This document shows positions 23,891 to 35,978 of a stretch of 64,000 nt of DNA, piece after piece (position 1 is the stretch's first letter; each line of letters opens with the position of its first letter). The stretch is from contig CM030705.1 in the NCBI GenBank assembly GCA_017979445.1, forward strand, positions 15,889,040-15,953,039, in the 5' to 3' direction. The notes beneath the pieces were generated by a model. That model was not told the DNA's origin and did no database searches. It saw nothing but the letters and a program-made list of their open reading frames with translations. This DNA comes from Akebia trifoliata. Lineage: Eukaryota; Streptophyta; Magnoliopsida; Ranunculales; Lardizabalaceae. The translations under genes and the position numbers were made by a program.

Positions 23891-24428
23891 TCTTCTTAAT
23901 GAACCGTAATTTACATGTCATAATTGATCATGTCAAACATTAAATAATTCAAGCATGTAAATAAAAGACTCATTAATTTTATTAATAGAACTGACTGTTA
24001 TTACATTTAATTTGAATAACCCATCACTAAGGTATCCCTTTCTCACATACATACCACCTTTTGAGTACAAATTTATTTGATTTAAAAACCAACTTAAAAC
24101 CTTTCTTAATCAACAAAGACCATGATAATAAGTTCTTACGAATATCAGGAACATGTAATATATTATTCAAAATAAGAGTTTTTCCTGAAGTGAATTTAAA
24201 AATAACTTTTCCTTGACTTATAACAATTGAAGTTGAAGAGTTGCCTATAAAAAATTATTGTTCTTCATGTTCTATCTTTTTTGAATTCTGTGAATACATT
24301 CTGGCCTGAATAAATGTGACGAGTGACCTTAATATCTACCCACCAATTTTTAGTACTTTCAATTAATTAATTTAAAAAACAATGATAGAAAGATTGATAT
24401 CTGAGATATCATTGGAAAGATTTTCTAT

Positions 24429-25048
24429 CTATATTACATTGGCTTGAGTGGATTTTTTTCTTTCAAATATCTTCTCCCTTATGCTTACAACAATCTTTGA
24501 CATAATAACAATTTCCTTTGAACTTTTTAGATTCTCTGTTCTATTTGACTTTGGGATTATAGTTATATTTTTTTTCTTTTTATTCCACTTTGGCTTTGAT
24601 GAATTATCATTCACCATATTAGTTTTAGACATCATAGATTGGTTTACAGCCTTTTTTTTTTCATTTTCGCAATTACCTTCTTCAATTCTCAATCTTACAA
24701 CTAGATCTTCCAACTTCATCTCCTTATGTTTGTGCTTTAAGTAATTCTTAAATTCTTTCTATAATAGTGGTAATTTTTCAATAATTATGCCACTTGAAAA
24801 TATTCACTTAAAGACATTCTTTCTGCATGTATCTCATGCAGGATGATTTAAAATTGTTGTAGTTTAGTCATAATAGAATTAAAATCATTCACTTTAAAGT
24901 CCAAGAATCTGTCAAGAACAAATTTATTCATTCTAGTATCTTCTATTTTATATTTTTTATTCAATAATTCCCATAATTCTTTTGCATTTACAATTGGACT
25001 GTACATGTTATGTAATGTGTTATTTAATCCATTAACGATACAATTCAT
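24429..25048 (-). pseudogene. copia Gag remnant
   Basis: The frame 25048-24848 contains AKELWELLNKKYKIEDTRMNKFVLDRFLDFK, the UBN2-type capsid core of Tork-like copia Gag. The frame 24719-24429 starts with LEDLVVRLRIEE and is Lys/Asn rich towards a degenerate zinc-knuckle region. Stops separate the two. It is the most upstream coding piece of the minus-strand element and lies just inside its 5' LTR. No PBS is evident between 25050 and 25327. Confidence 0.8.
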
Positions 25049-25327
25049 TCATAAGAATTCAGTTTCCATGTTTCAATTGCAGCAACAATGGTTATGTCCA
25101 AGTCGTTCTCTTTGAGAACAAAATGATTCTCTTGGAAGAATTTTGCCAAGTTCAATGTTTTTAGATAAAACAACATCTTTTGTTGTCATATTTTGAAGTT
25201 TGTGCCATTAAACTTCTTAGGCTTATGTTATGGAATATGCACTATAGGATTTATTTTTTATTTTTTTAAAAATTATATCACAAAAAAAAAATAAATAAAT
25301 ATTATTTTAAGATTGTTCATTATGTGT

Positions 25328-27769
25328 TGTTAAGATAGAAAAGCTAAATAAGAAATAAATAAAATAATAAAACAATAAATAACAAAGAACTATCAATTGC
25401 ACACAATTACTGATTTAAATAGAACAAGGCTTGTATTGAATACAGTAGCCTTAAAACATATTTCACCCCTACAATGTGCTATAAGTTACTGAACGTCATC
25501 TCCTAGGATACAACACTTCATACGTGTACAAAGCAAATTTGTATTGTGTTTGTACTCTTGAAAAACAGAAGGTGCAATGCAACAAAATAAAAAAGAATTT
25601 GAAAAATTGAATGATGCAAAAGGGTGAACAAATGAGAATATATAAAAATAGAAGTGTCTTTCTTGATAGTTACCAAGACTAATGAAAATTATTTTTGGAT
25701 TATGACTGTGTGAAAATACATACATATATGTAAAGAATATCTCTTAGGTTGTGACACCACTTGTGTATCTTAGAATAATTACGAGTTGTAATTCATTGAG
25801 TTAAACTTAATGAATAAATTAAATTAAGTAAAAAAGTCCAATAACTTTTAACAAAAGTGGGCCTTTCATGCGTACCCACGTGAGGCTTAAATTTGAAGAT
25901 TTATACCCCTTACCCACGTATCGCATATACACACACGCACTTATGTTTTTCAGATCAATGCACCCAAATACCTTTGAGAACTCATAGGCCCTCATGTGTG
26001 CGTGGGTTTTACCCATATCTCTCTCACATTTATTACATTATGTGAGAATTTCTATATAAAAGTTACACTCTTTAGTTATTTCTATCCGACATGGGATTAA
26101 AATATTACACCACAACTTAATATAGACACCTCATTTTTTCACTTGCCTGATTAATCAGCTTGTCAACTTGATTATGACAATTCCCGACGATGGATGAATA
26201 TTCTAATATTTTTAGTTGTTACTAGATGTGTTTCCAAAGCTCCAATGAGATATTTCAAGTAAAAAAAACTTTAGAAAACAATGCTACGTTAGGAAAATAT
26301 GACCAAAAACATATAAATCATCATTTTAGGATAAAAATAAGTTTTACAAGAAAATCACTAAAAATGATCAAATTATCAAAATACCCTTGACACTAGAATA
26401 CCCTGAGGCTACATTGCACTTAGGAAAATCCTTTCAAACACATAAAATAATAAACTGTTTCATCAATTTTCATAAAATTTGATAAAATTACCAAAATACC
26501 CCTCATAGGATCCCCGATCAGTTCATGTCAAAAACCCATAAATGACATAAATCAATACTCTATTTGAATTCCTTACGAAAAATTGATCTCAAAACATTTT
26601 AAAATGTCAAAAAACAACCTCTTAATGCAAAAGTCCTCTTTAAGGGTAAAACGATAATTTTATAATCTTAAAATTCAAAAATTTGAAACTAACAATTGAA
26701 ACATTAATTAATGTAAAATGAAATCTTAATAAATCAAATTAAAAATTTTAGACAAATAAAATCAATTAATTAAGCCCACGATCCAAATCTTAAGTGGTGA
26801 TCCATTAACTTAATTGGAGCCTACTTGATATTTAATAAAGAATCCTCCATTGGGAGTCCCAAAGAATTCAAAATAATTTAATAAAAAAACCCTCCATTTG
26901 GAGGTTCTCCAAAATTTAAATTTTTTTAATCTATGTAAGTTTAAAAATTCAAATAAAACTTAATTGAATCATAATCTAAATAACTTAATAGATTAGTTAG
27001 AGATAGATCTTATTTCTAAGAAATCGAATCAAACCCTAATCTTATCACAAAGCTCTTTAAAAATGACCATCCACTACCTAATTTCGTAGGTCAAGAAAAA
27101 TCTTAAAAAATAAAAGTAAAAAAATCTCACAATATTTTCAAAACCCTAAATCTAAAGCACCAAATCCATACCTAACCCTTAAGCCTTAGTTTTCAATCTA
27201 AAAATACCTAAAAATTCTTTAAAACACCTCGAAAAGCCAGTAAAACATCCAGGTTTAAGAAAAGAAAGTCTCATTTCGAAGATCGGATGTAGATTTAAAG
27301 AGATAAAACGAGAAGGTTTACATGAGAAATGCTTTCCGCTAGTTTTTGAGAGAATCGACCGTCACAATCACTCAGGTAAAAATAAGGGTAATTTTTCATT
27401 TATTTCATATTTAGGTTATTTTGCAATATAAATTTTTGAGAAAAGTAGAGACTGGTGTTTACTGGGTGAGATTGGTGCCTAACACTTTTCAATCTAGTAA
27501 CTTGATTCCTATACCCACAATCATTTTGTAGTTTGGTATTCCTTATTCCTATAGAGTCATGTTTTGATTTCTAAACCGTAAAACTAGGTGGCGACTCCCA
27601 AAAAAGTAAAAGTAGATCCACACCCGTGCATCAAGGGCACTTTCATTAAAAAACAAATCACTTAACTCTTACTTTAACTTTCACTTTAACTTTTATTTTA
27701 ACTTTTATTTTTTTACTTTCAGTTTCACTTCCATTTAAACCTTAGGATAAATTCTACTTTTATCCAACA
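25328..27769 (-). mobile_element. 5' LTR of the copia element, split by a solo Tat LTR
   Basis: Matches 9031-9686 from TGTTAAGATAGAAAAG through CACCACAACTTAA (26120). It is interrupted by a Tat-family LTR (26121-27645) and resumes at AAACAAATCACTTAACTC through to TATCCAACA. Intact length without the insertion is about 0.9 kb. The left copy provides the unoccupied site CACAACTTAAAAACAAAC, which confirms the insertion. Confidence 0.8.
26121..27645 (+). mobile_element. Solo LTR of the Tat family (copy D)
   Basis: Starts TATAGACACCTCATTTTTTC and ends AAGGGCACTTTCA, with no internal region and no second LTR, inserted into the copia LTR. Flanks are CTTAA before and TTAAA after, an imperfect duplication around TTAA. 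It is more diverged than the other copies, and the TATA box of the family is degraded (CTTTAAAAATGA near 27053). It probably arose by LTR-LTR recombination. Confidence 0.85.
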
Positions 27770-28880
27770 CTCGCCACAAATGGTGAATATTTATCATTTT
27801 GCTCAATAATCTTACGACCTTGGAAAGCATTAGAAGGAAATGATAACTTTGTTGAGATAGGTTCGATACTCTAAAGGAAATCCGAGCAACCATACTTTCT
27901 CGCGAGTGAATTTTTTTAATAAATCTTGAGGTGAGGCTCATTCTTTTTACCCCATTTTATAATTTTTATACTGATTTGATTATGTGCTACAAGGTTGATC
28001 GAAAGTGATGACCATTGAAGGCAATACAAAAAATTGAAATTAATTTAGTCTCTTATGGATTATCAAATTTTATAAAAACAAGGCATGGATGCCTTAAAAG
28101 ATGATGAAAGAATGCTCACAACATCCAAGATAATATGATCAATCGTGTTTACTATTTTTTAGGAACATGAGGACCAAGTTTTTCAAATGTGATTATTGGT
28201 TGTTCAGAGGCCATTGAAATGTTTGATGAATTCACTCGTAATTTCATTTAGGCTTCTTTCCCAAAATTATTTCTTAGAAAATGCTATATGAAATAACAAT
28301 TGGGTTGACCTTTTTATCATGCGCCCATGATTTTATCTTATTTGATTCATAATAGTCGATTTTGAAGTGAGCACACTTTAATTAAATTTGGAAATGAGGT
28401 TATTACATGAGGTTATAACCTATTCATTTTAGTTTTTCCACATGAGTTTATGGAGTCGTATTTCGTAAACTTACATTTTTGAGCTCAATTCATCTTTTCA
28501 AAACCATTTTTTAAAGATAATTAAGTCAACTCACTTTTTTGTGCATCCAATGAGGCGGACAATTTTCTCAAGAAAATACATGGATTGAGTTGATCCATTG
28601 ATTTCATAAACGAGGTATTTAAGATTGATTTTCTCTCTTGTACTAAATGTTAACTGTTAATCACTAACCCCACCAAGCAAAAAAAAAAAAAGAAGGTTTG
28701 GCATGCGATTCAACTCACTGATTTTTGTGCATGTGGCACCTCAATTGATTTTTAATGTCTCTAAATGTGACCAATGAGTTGATTCGCGGATTTAGTGTGT
28801 GTGTGTGTTTGTGGCGTAAATTGATCTTCTTTTTAAATATAATTCATGAATAAATCAATTTTGTGGATGAACCTTATTTT
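27770..28880. other. Non-coding interval
   Basis: No gene recognised. Contains an A12 run (28680-28692) and a short (GT)n tract near 28796-28810. The 68-codon minus-strand frame at 27735-27941 overlaps the copia LTR end and has no domain. The right part leads into a decayed Tat Gag. Confidence 0.5.
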
Positions 28881-30598
28881 GAGTGGTCGACACCCCTTCC
28901 TCAAGATTAGATAAATCGAGATGAGAGATACTATGAATACCATAAGGTATGGGCGCATACCACCAATAGATTTCAGGCTTTGAGAAGGTTCTTGTAGAAG
29001 TTGGTAGCGTAGGGCAAACTGAGAGACCTACCCAGAAGACAAAAGGAGAATCTACCCAAAGAAAAGAACCAGAGGCCTGATTAGTCGTCTATTGAAGGAT
29101 AGGATGAGAGGGTAGTAGTGATACATATTGTCCTCAAGTAGGAGAGCAGAAGGTCAGACAAGAGTAAGACTGACTAAATGATCAAGAGACGTCGAGTAGA
29201 GTACCCAGTTTACATCTATACAATGAAAAGTAGGCCTACAAAGTAGATGGAACCCTATGGAGAGCAGACCGTGGCCTTCACGGAAAAGGATTTGAAAAGG
29301 GTAGTAAGGTCCTATGATGACGCACTTGTAGTAACCCTCTAGATGGGCATCTTTACTCTAAATAGGGTATTGATTGACAATGGCTGTTCTGTCGACATTT
29401 TTTATGCTTTGACCTTTTAGAATATGGGCTTTAGTAAAAGCGTGCTCACCCCGACAAGAGCACCTTTGATTGGGTTTGACGGGAGAACAAACCAACCATG
29501 GGGTTTAATAGTTTTGCTCGTGCAGGCAGGACCGACGATCTTGATGATCAGGTTTATGTTGTCAAGGCAAACTTCCCATACTATGCCATCCTGGGCAGAT
29601 GGTGGACGCATGAGATGAGGACCGTCCCCTCCACATACTACTAGGTCTTAAGATTTCCAACGCTGCAAGGGATGTGGGATATATGAGGGGATCAAGTAGC
29701 AACCCAAGTATGTATGCTAGACATAGAGGAGCTCTTCGAAGTTAAGATCCAACAATAACAATTATAGTGGAAGGGAAAACGAGTATAGATAGCTCCCATG
29801 TCTAGAGAACATCCAGATGGTGGATGTAGGGTAAGGTAGGCAAATGAAGTAGGAATAGAACTGGCATTAGAGGAGTTGAAAGAACTAATATATTGCTTAA
29901 GAAGGAACCGGGATGTCTTTGCTTGGTCCATAAAAGAGTTGCTAGGGATTAGCTCAGAAGTGATTTGCCACCACTTGAATGTGGAGTCAACTTTCAAGCT
30001 AGTAAAATAGAAGCCAAGGAGATTAGCACCGTAGTTCAGAAAAGAAATAAACGAAGAGGTGAGCAAGCTGATCCGAGTAGGGTTCGCCAGGGAAGTGTAG
30101 TTTCCTGAGTGGATAGCGAATATCGTGGTGGTACCGAAGAAGAATGAGAAGGTTAGAGTTTGTATTGACTTCACAAACCTAAATAAGGTCTGTCCTAAGG
30201 ATAATTTTTCTATGCCAAGGATAGATCAGTTGGTAGATGCCACGTCAGACCATCAAATGTTGTCTTTATAGATGATTATTCTGGCTACAATCAGATACAA
30301 TTCAACCCAATAGATTAGAAGAATACAACCTTCATCATTGAGTAGGGACTACAAAGTTATACCTTTTGGATTGAAATACGCAATGGCGACTTATGACAGG
30401 CTCGTAATAAAATTATTCAGAGATCTGTTAGGCAAGACTATAGAAGAACAGAATAATGGCAAGCTGGACGCTAATTGGGAAGGGCTGTATAGAGTAGCAA
30501 TAATAGGCCACAAGAGAGTCTATTATTTGATAACAATAATTGGACAAGAACTGTTTAGACTGTGGAATACATGTAATCTAAAAATATACTATCAATAA
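28880..30598 (+). pseudogene. Tat-type Ty3/gypsy Gag(C-term)-protease-RT with internal deletion into integrase tail
   Basis: The Gag tail (28900-29200) is very degenerate. The protease region reads FTEKDLKRVVRSYDDALVVTL, then RVLIDNGCSVDIFY with the Tat active-site form DNG (about 29370-29400), MGFSKSVLTPTRAPLIGFDG, and further blocks to 29700. RT follows: FAREV.FPEWIANIVVVPKK, RVCIDFTNLNKVCPKDNF, PRIDQLVDATSDHQML, and VIPFGLKYAMATYDRLV. At about 30443 the frame passes from RT (LLGKTIEEQ) directly into the integrase C-terminus (KLDANWEGLYRVAIIG ... NLKIYYQ). YVDD, RNase H and most of integrase are deleted. Confidence 0.85.
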
Positions 30599-30639
30599 AG
30601 AACCTTTTCTGGTTGCCACTAGTTTGCGCGCGAATTTAG

Positions 30640-30910
30640 TACTAAAGTTGGATCCCACCTAGATCTGGACTTACGTGGGTCTTCTCTGTCTCAATTGATA
30701 GAGTAAGAAGCTGGTCGGGGCCCAACTCTTACATGAGTAACAAAAGTACTAATATGGATCCCACATGAATCCGAATCTACGTGGGTCTTCTCTACCGTAA
30801 TTGGTAGAGTAAGAAGTTAGTTAGGGTCCTACTCTATCATGAGTTCAAGGACACTAAAGTTGGATCCCACCTGGATCTAGGCTTACGTGGGCCTTTTTTA
30901 CCTTAGTAAA
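30640..30910 (+). repeat. About 107-bp tandem repeat, 2.5 units
   Basis: Units carry ACTAAAGTTGGATCCCACCT, TTACGTGGGTCTTCTCT, and GATAGAGTAAGAAG, followed by a 'CCAACTCTTACATGAGT' type end, starting at about 30643, 30748 and 30855 (last unit partial). They sit directly after the integrase stop, a usual place for tandem repeats in Tat elements. Confidence 0.85.
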
Positions 30911-32932
30911 AGCCTCATCTACCAACAGAGAGTATTGGGTCTGTAGTTGCCCCAACAACCTCTTGGTCTCAATTTCGTCTTCCTTGGCCTAAGCTGTCTT
31001 AATCGATTCAATACCAGCTCTAATGGAGCCTAGCTCAAGCTATTGTTGTTGGACTTTCTCTCGGAGATTCACCAGCTCTACGTCTCTCCTCTACTCTCTC
31101 TCTCTCTTTGTAGCTGGTCAGTTCTAATTGAAGAATAGATTGGTGTTCTGATAGCTTTTTATTTTGGGCCTCCAAGACTTAGTTGGCCTTGGAAAATTGG
31201 GTTAAGTTAACCTCCATCTCCTTTTTAACCTCCTTGGAAAATTGGCTAGAAGAGGCCAACTCAGCTTTGAACAAACTTATTTTTTCTTCATGCTCCTTAG
31301 TCAGGACAGTCGCCGGGTCCTCAGTCACACACCATTTTAGAAAGGCCAAGATTCCATAGACATTAGCCTGTGAAGAAGAGAAAAATAGTTAACTGAGTAA
31401 AGCATGCAAAGTAAATAACAAAACAGGAAGAGTAGAGAGTTACATGGTAGAGGCTATGAAACTATCGACCAAAGCCTAAGTCAGCATTGGCCTGGTCCGT
31501 AACATCCTAATCCTTGGGAAAAATGGAGTGGGAGAGCATAGAGGTAGCAATGACAAGGTTTTTCACCCTGCAACTTTTATTGTGGACATGGTTGAAGGGA
31601 TGTCAAAAATCATTGTACTCATTTCCACCCTGGACGAGGGTCTCCCGATTCCTCCAAGAGAATATAACTTCCTTTAGAGGAGTTTTATTGTGGCTAACAC
31701 TCTCTTCCTCTGGAGGGGAAGGATCCCTTAAAACTTTCTTGACAACCTGCGCCTTTTACATGGCTATAGGTCAGGGGTAAGGCTGTGCTCCCTAGGGGTG
31801 GCAAAACTCTGTCTTGCCTAACTCTGAATCTCCTCAGGAAGCCCAGTAGGGACAGTAATAGCTACAGTGGTAGCATCAGTAACAACTACAACAGAAACAG
31901 AAGCAGAGATAAAAATAGGGGTAGCTAGTCCCCCAGGTACTAAAACCAACTGGCCTACTTCTCTAGTGAGGGTGAAGCTTCAAGGGGCCATAATCTTCTT
32001 TTTCTTCTTGGCTGGGTTAGTGGGAGGAGTAGTCCCGATAATAGGGGAATAAGAGAAAGGGAACTTTGAGAGATCAATGCTCATGGCGTCAGAGGACCCT
32101 AATAGAATTGAAGATGAAGGAAGGTCAGAAACAAAGGTCGGGAATGGATCAAGATCTCTCGGGATCTATTCGGTTTGATAAAAAAAAGCCTAATCAGATA
32201 AGGCCCTTTGTCGTGGAGGAAGCCGAAGGAGAGTAGAGGCAATGGGGGATGGATCAAGATCTTTCAAGATCGGCTCAGTCAGATCAAATGCGGCTTGTTG
32301 TGCAGGTGGCCGAGGCAAAATAAAAGGGAAGTCTTCCACTGCCATCCCTCAGCAACTCTGGTTTCGAGGTTCACTACTACTAGCATCTGATCTTTGGATG
32401 TTTTATGCTACTTTTTTCCTAGTTTCAACAGTAGAAAGGGCAGAAGAATCTGTGAAGAAAAAGAAAGTAAGAGTTAGAAGTAGAATAAGTTGCAAATAGA
32501 ATAGAAGATTGAGACACATCTAGAAGCCTAAAGTCAGTCTTACCATGAAAAGTCCAAGAGACTCTAAATCCCTCATGAGGAATGCCAGGGGCAAATTCCT
32601 AGTTCTCGGAGACAAACAGGGGGGGGGGGGTCCTTGTACCACCTTTTATCAGTATTGGGGAGAAAATGAGTTAGTGCTATTGTTGCGCTCTTAAAAGATG
32701 GTGAATAATACCTTGGACGTTGGAGGATGGCTTTCAAATTGTATCTGGAGAATAAGTTATTGGGGGTTATGCCCATCTTCTCTACAATCTTCACCAGACG
32801 GTAAAAGTTCCTAGACATTTGACTTGGGGCTCGGTTTATTTTATTCAGCACCTCCTTAATGAAGGGAGACGAGGGAAAATAAGACCAACCTTGATTTGGA
32901 CGGCGTAGTCTAAAATTTCTCCTTGACGGCAT
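30911..32932 (-). pseudogene. Antisense ORF of the Tat element (putative gypsy-type transposon domain plus coiled coil)
   Basis: Transcribed opposite to pol and located after it. The first exon (ATG 32932 to about 32570, 119 codons) contains PFIKEVLNKINRAPSQMSRN and a LVKIVEKMGITPN stretch, recalling the plant 'putative gypsy type transposon' domain (Pfam PF04195-like; from memory). A C12 homopolymer (G run 32619-32630) causes a frameshift; the next frame continues FVSEN.EFAPGIPHEGFRVS. Further down, a probable exon starts at 31367 after the acceptor TTCTTCACAG, reads ANVYGILAFLKWCV, and becomes a charged coiled coil (KEHEEKISLFKAELASS, then KLSEHQSILQLELTSYKER). A TAA at 31179-31181 lies within otherwise continuous coil. 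Additional antisense ORFs of this kind are known in Tat elements; their function is unclear. Confidence 0.5.
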
Positions 32933-34690
32933 TTGCCATGATTATTGGGGTCATCACTGACCTAAAGACACAAAAGCAGGGATATAGAGTCTTCGTCGAA
33001 GTTAGGTTGCGTTAGCTACCATTGAGAAAGTAAATTTGCATAATATAAAAGACAAGTAAAGAAGATTACTTCAGTTTGAAAGAGGTAAGAGTAACAGCGA
33101 AGTAGAAAGAAAAAGATAGAAATTTTTTTGTAGAATGCAAAGAGACAAATTCACAGAATTGTAGCATAGTAAGAAGGAGAAGGAGCCTTAAGTCTCCTAT
33201 TTATAAGAAATGTTAAATGAGTATATACGCCTGAGAGGATAGCCTAAAATCTAACTTAAGAGTCGTAGATTGGGGGAAATGCAGATAATAGTAGGGCACG
33301 TAGGCGGATATAGATGAAAAGTGAGTTACTTTAACCGTCAGAGGTGATTTGAAAAGACGTTGCATTAAATGTGTCAATTTGTGAAGAGTAGAAGTAATTA
33401 TGGAAAATCAAGGCAACCAATGAGAAAATAGATACGTGTCTCGAGAAGATGGAAAGACTTCACATCTTTTCGAGAGGGGGTAATTATAAAGGAAAATAAT
33501 TGTATAATTATCTAAACCGTACACGTGTCCAAGTCGATTAAGTGGTACCATGGGCAGATCAGCATACGTGCACTATCCTTTAGCAGCGTAGGTCAAAACA
33601 AAGATCTCCTTGCTTGGCTAGAAGGGCAACACAACACTTAATGAGATCTGGTCTGCCAAGCAGGATAGACTTGGTCATAGAATAACCGTAATCTTGATAC
33701 ATGCATGTCAATCCTAGATATTTTAGAGGAGATCTTTGCAGTACAGTATGACCAATCTAGAAGACCCTCTATCTGTTTGTGAATCCACAAAATCAGAAAA
33801 TTCCTCAGGATCTCCGGTCGGGAAAGAAGAAAATATTGTTTCATAGCAAGGATTCATAAATAACACAATAAGCATAGTGAAAATGATCATTTGGCAGATT
33901 GGAGGTCTAACTAGTTCTTTAGACTATTCCTCTACTTCTCTAACTTGAGCGTCGTAGTGATTTTGGTAGGTACCACGCCAACACAAGGAAGGAAGTGACA
34001 GGAGCAACTTTGGATTAGTGAGACAGAGTCCATCAGAGCCATCCACCGGATTCTAACCGCACAGTAACCATGGGCTTGGATAACTACTTTGGATATCCAT
34101 GGGGTATGTACTCCAACCATGTTACTCGAAAATTGTTATCTATGAAAGCAATTTGATATAACAAACAGTTACCCAAAAATTATATATTGTTAAGGAAAAC
34201 AATTTGATCATTGTCTTGTATGCAATTGCAAAAACATGCGGGTCAAGCTCCCCAATGGCTTGATCTATCCTAAAAGTGTTCCCAAACTCTATAAAAAAAG
34301 GGGGGGGGGTCTCCCCTTTGAATTGTGACAAACATGATCTTTGCTTCAAAGCTCTCCCTAAACATACACTCTCCTAAGTCCATCCTCTATTCTATACCTT
34401 CCCTCTGTTTTTTTTTTGTTTTTTTTATTTTTATTTTTATTTTTTTTATTTTTATTTTCTCCAAGTAACATGCACTGTAGACTTACAAAGAAGAAGATTA
34501 AAGATAAGGTAGGTTTTAGGATAAGTTTATTTGAAGTATTTACATTCCCATATCCCCCTTCTACACCCATCAATTTCTCTGTATTTTCTTTTTAGATAAT
34601 TCTTATGATGTAATGAAATAACCCTCTCCTACTCAGTAGATCAGACTCAACCCTCATAAAAGTAGACGTGAAGAGGCTTGGTCGATGGGA
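32933..34690 (+). mobile_element. Probable 3' LTR and flanking leader of the Tat element
   Basis: Follows the antisense ORF where the 3' LTR is expected. A TATA-like CTCTATAAAAAAAGG lies at about 34287-34301, followed by CTCCCTAAACATACACTC (34350), a T-rich part and CCTCTCCTACTCAG (34624). These are features of Tat LTR promoters and R regions. No TG...CA borders, second LTR or target duplication could be fixed, so extent is approximate. Confidence 0.35.
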
Positions 34691-35632
34691 TGGGAGTTGA
34701 AGCCCTCAAGAATTCAGTGGTTATGTGCCATCTATGGATGTTTTTTGTTCGTTACGGAGTCACACGACCCTTATTTCCTTACCATCACTTTTTCATATAC
34801 TCATACCTTGCACACACATACACTCATATTTTATTAAAATGGCAAAGGAAAATAAGAAGGTCCCTTTGTATAATACTATCTCCCTTCTAGCATCCATGGC
34901 AATGATGAATAGGGTCCACCACTTAAGTGACCACCATGTTTTAGTCAAGTTCTACTTAATATTTGCATTCTCATTCATTTTCATGCATTCTCAAGCCTAT
35001 TGGGACAACATCAAATTTGCTTGGACATATTTTCAACTAATTACATGCCCCATTTGTCCCCACTCGCTGACCTCTCTCCCTATTTGCCCCCACACCCTCA
35101 TCTCTCTCCAATTTTTACACCCCCCCTCCTTGTAATTTTTTGTTGATGACACTGCCTCTTGATCGGGCCTTCTCATATACTAATTGAAAATGAACTAAAT
35201 ATCATTTTCTTTAACTTCTAACTAAAAATCTTTTAATTTCTCCTTAAAATCATTAATCTTCAAGTTCTTCAACTATACAACTAACCATAGTTTGCCCCCA
35301 CTACAAGAAAATCCTGGCTCCGCTTCTATATGTATTTGATCGAAATTTTGATAGAATTGTGTTTATCAGAGATTTTTCTAACCATTAAAAAATATGAGAT
35401 TTTCATCACCATTTAAGTTGACTCTACTAACCCTGTATTTCTTAAATGGAAGTACAATGGAAACACGCAGACATGTCAAAGTCGAAGTCTATTCAATGTA
35501 TAATAATGACGTAAGCTTTGACGATCCAATGAGAACATAGTCTAGAACAAAACATGTTCTCTTGGTTTAATATATTTAATGATTTTCTATTTTCTCCCAC
35601 GTAGACTTGCTGACCTCTGCCACAATAAAATA
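34691..35632. other. Non-coding interval
   Basis: A 136-codon frame (34725-35135) is rich in repeated PICPH/TLISL-type residues from a CCCCAC-rich stretch and shows no domain. GCTCCGCTTCTATATG near 35320 looks like the end of an unidentified transposable element. Nothing else recognised. Confidence 0.45.
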
Positions 35633-35970
35633 AGAGAGCCACTATTGGCACCCTAACTTTTACTTATTGCATCCCAATTAATAAATTATTTATCACACCC
35701 CAATTAAAAATTAAAACACATTTTGACTGAAAATATTATCTCATCCTTACTAAACATTACAACACTGGTTTGAACAATTTTAGTAGTTGTTTATGATTAT
35801 AATTAAGCTCATATAAAATCTAAAACAAAAAGTAAAATCCAAAGGAAAAAAATGGGAGAGAATTTCTATTGACACCCCAATTTTTTACTTATTCTCTACC
35901 ATTTATTTATTTTCTTTATTTTTAATTGATGTGTAATAAGTAAAAGTTGGGCTGCCAATAGCAGCTCTCT
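35633..35970. mobile_element. MITE with about 37-bp terminal inverted repeats and 6-bp target duplication
   Basis: AGAGAGCCACTATTGGCACC at 35633 is the inverse of the end at 35970; the right end read on the minus strand is AGAGAGCTGCTATTGGCAGC. The arms continue through CAACTTTTACTTATT. AAAATA flanks both sides (35627-35632 and 35971-35976). At 338 bp with no coding capacity, it is a non-autonomous DNA transposon. Superfamily is not assigned. Confidence 0.85.
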
Positions 35971-35978
35971 AAAATAAA

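Larger units (their letters stand above)
9031..27769 (-). mobile_element. Minus-strand Ty1/copia element, interrupted by two Tat-family insertions
   Basis: Two homologous copia LTRs (left 9031-9686, right 25328-27769) bound degenerate gag, integrase, linker, RT and RNase H on the minus strand in copia order. An 11-kb Tat-like element (9961-20984) sits in the 3' part. A solo LTR of the same Tat family (26121-27645) sits inside the right LTR. Removing both insertions leaves roughly 6 kb, plausible for a copia element. LTR termini on the minus strand are of the TGTTGGATAA...CAACA type. No clean target duplication was found at the outer ends. Confidence 0.8.

Noticed and set aside
29692..30174. 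160-codon minus-strand frame
   Set aside because: It is the exact antisense of the Tat protease-RT region, whose plus-strand motifs are clear. No domain is seen on the minus strand.
34725..35135. 136-codon frame with hydrophobic stretches
   Set aside because: Low-complexity repeats from CCCCAC-rich DNA, no domain, no promoter or splice context.
35299..35316. CACTACAAGAAAATC as a CACTA transposon end
   Set aside because: No matching inverted end or subterminal repeats nearby. The only similar inverse (TTTTTTCTTGTAGTA near 38980) lies beyond unrelated elements.
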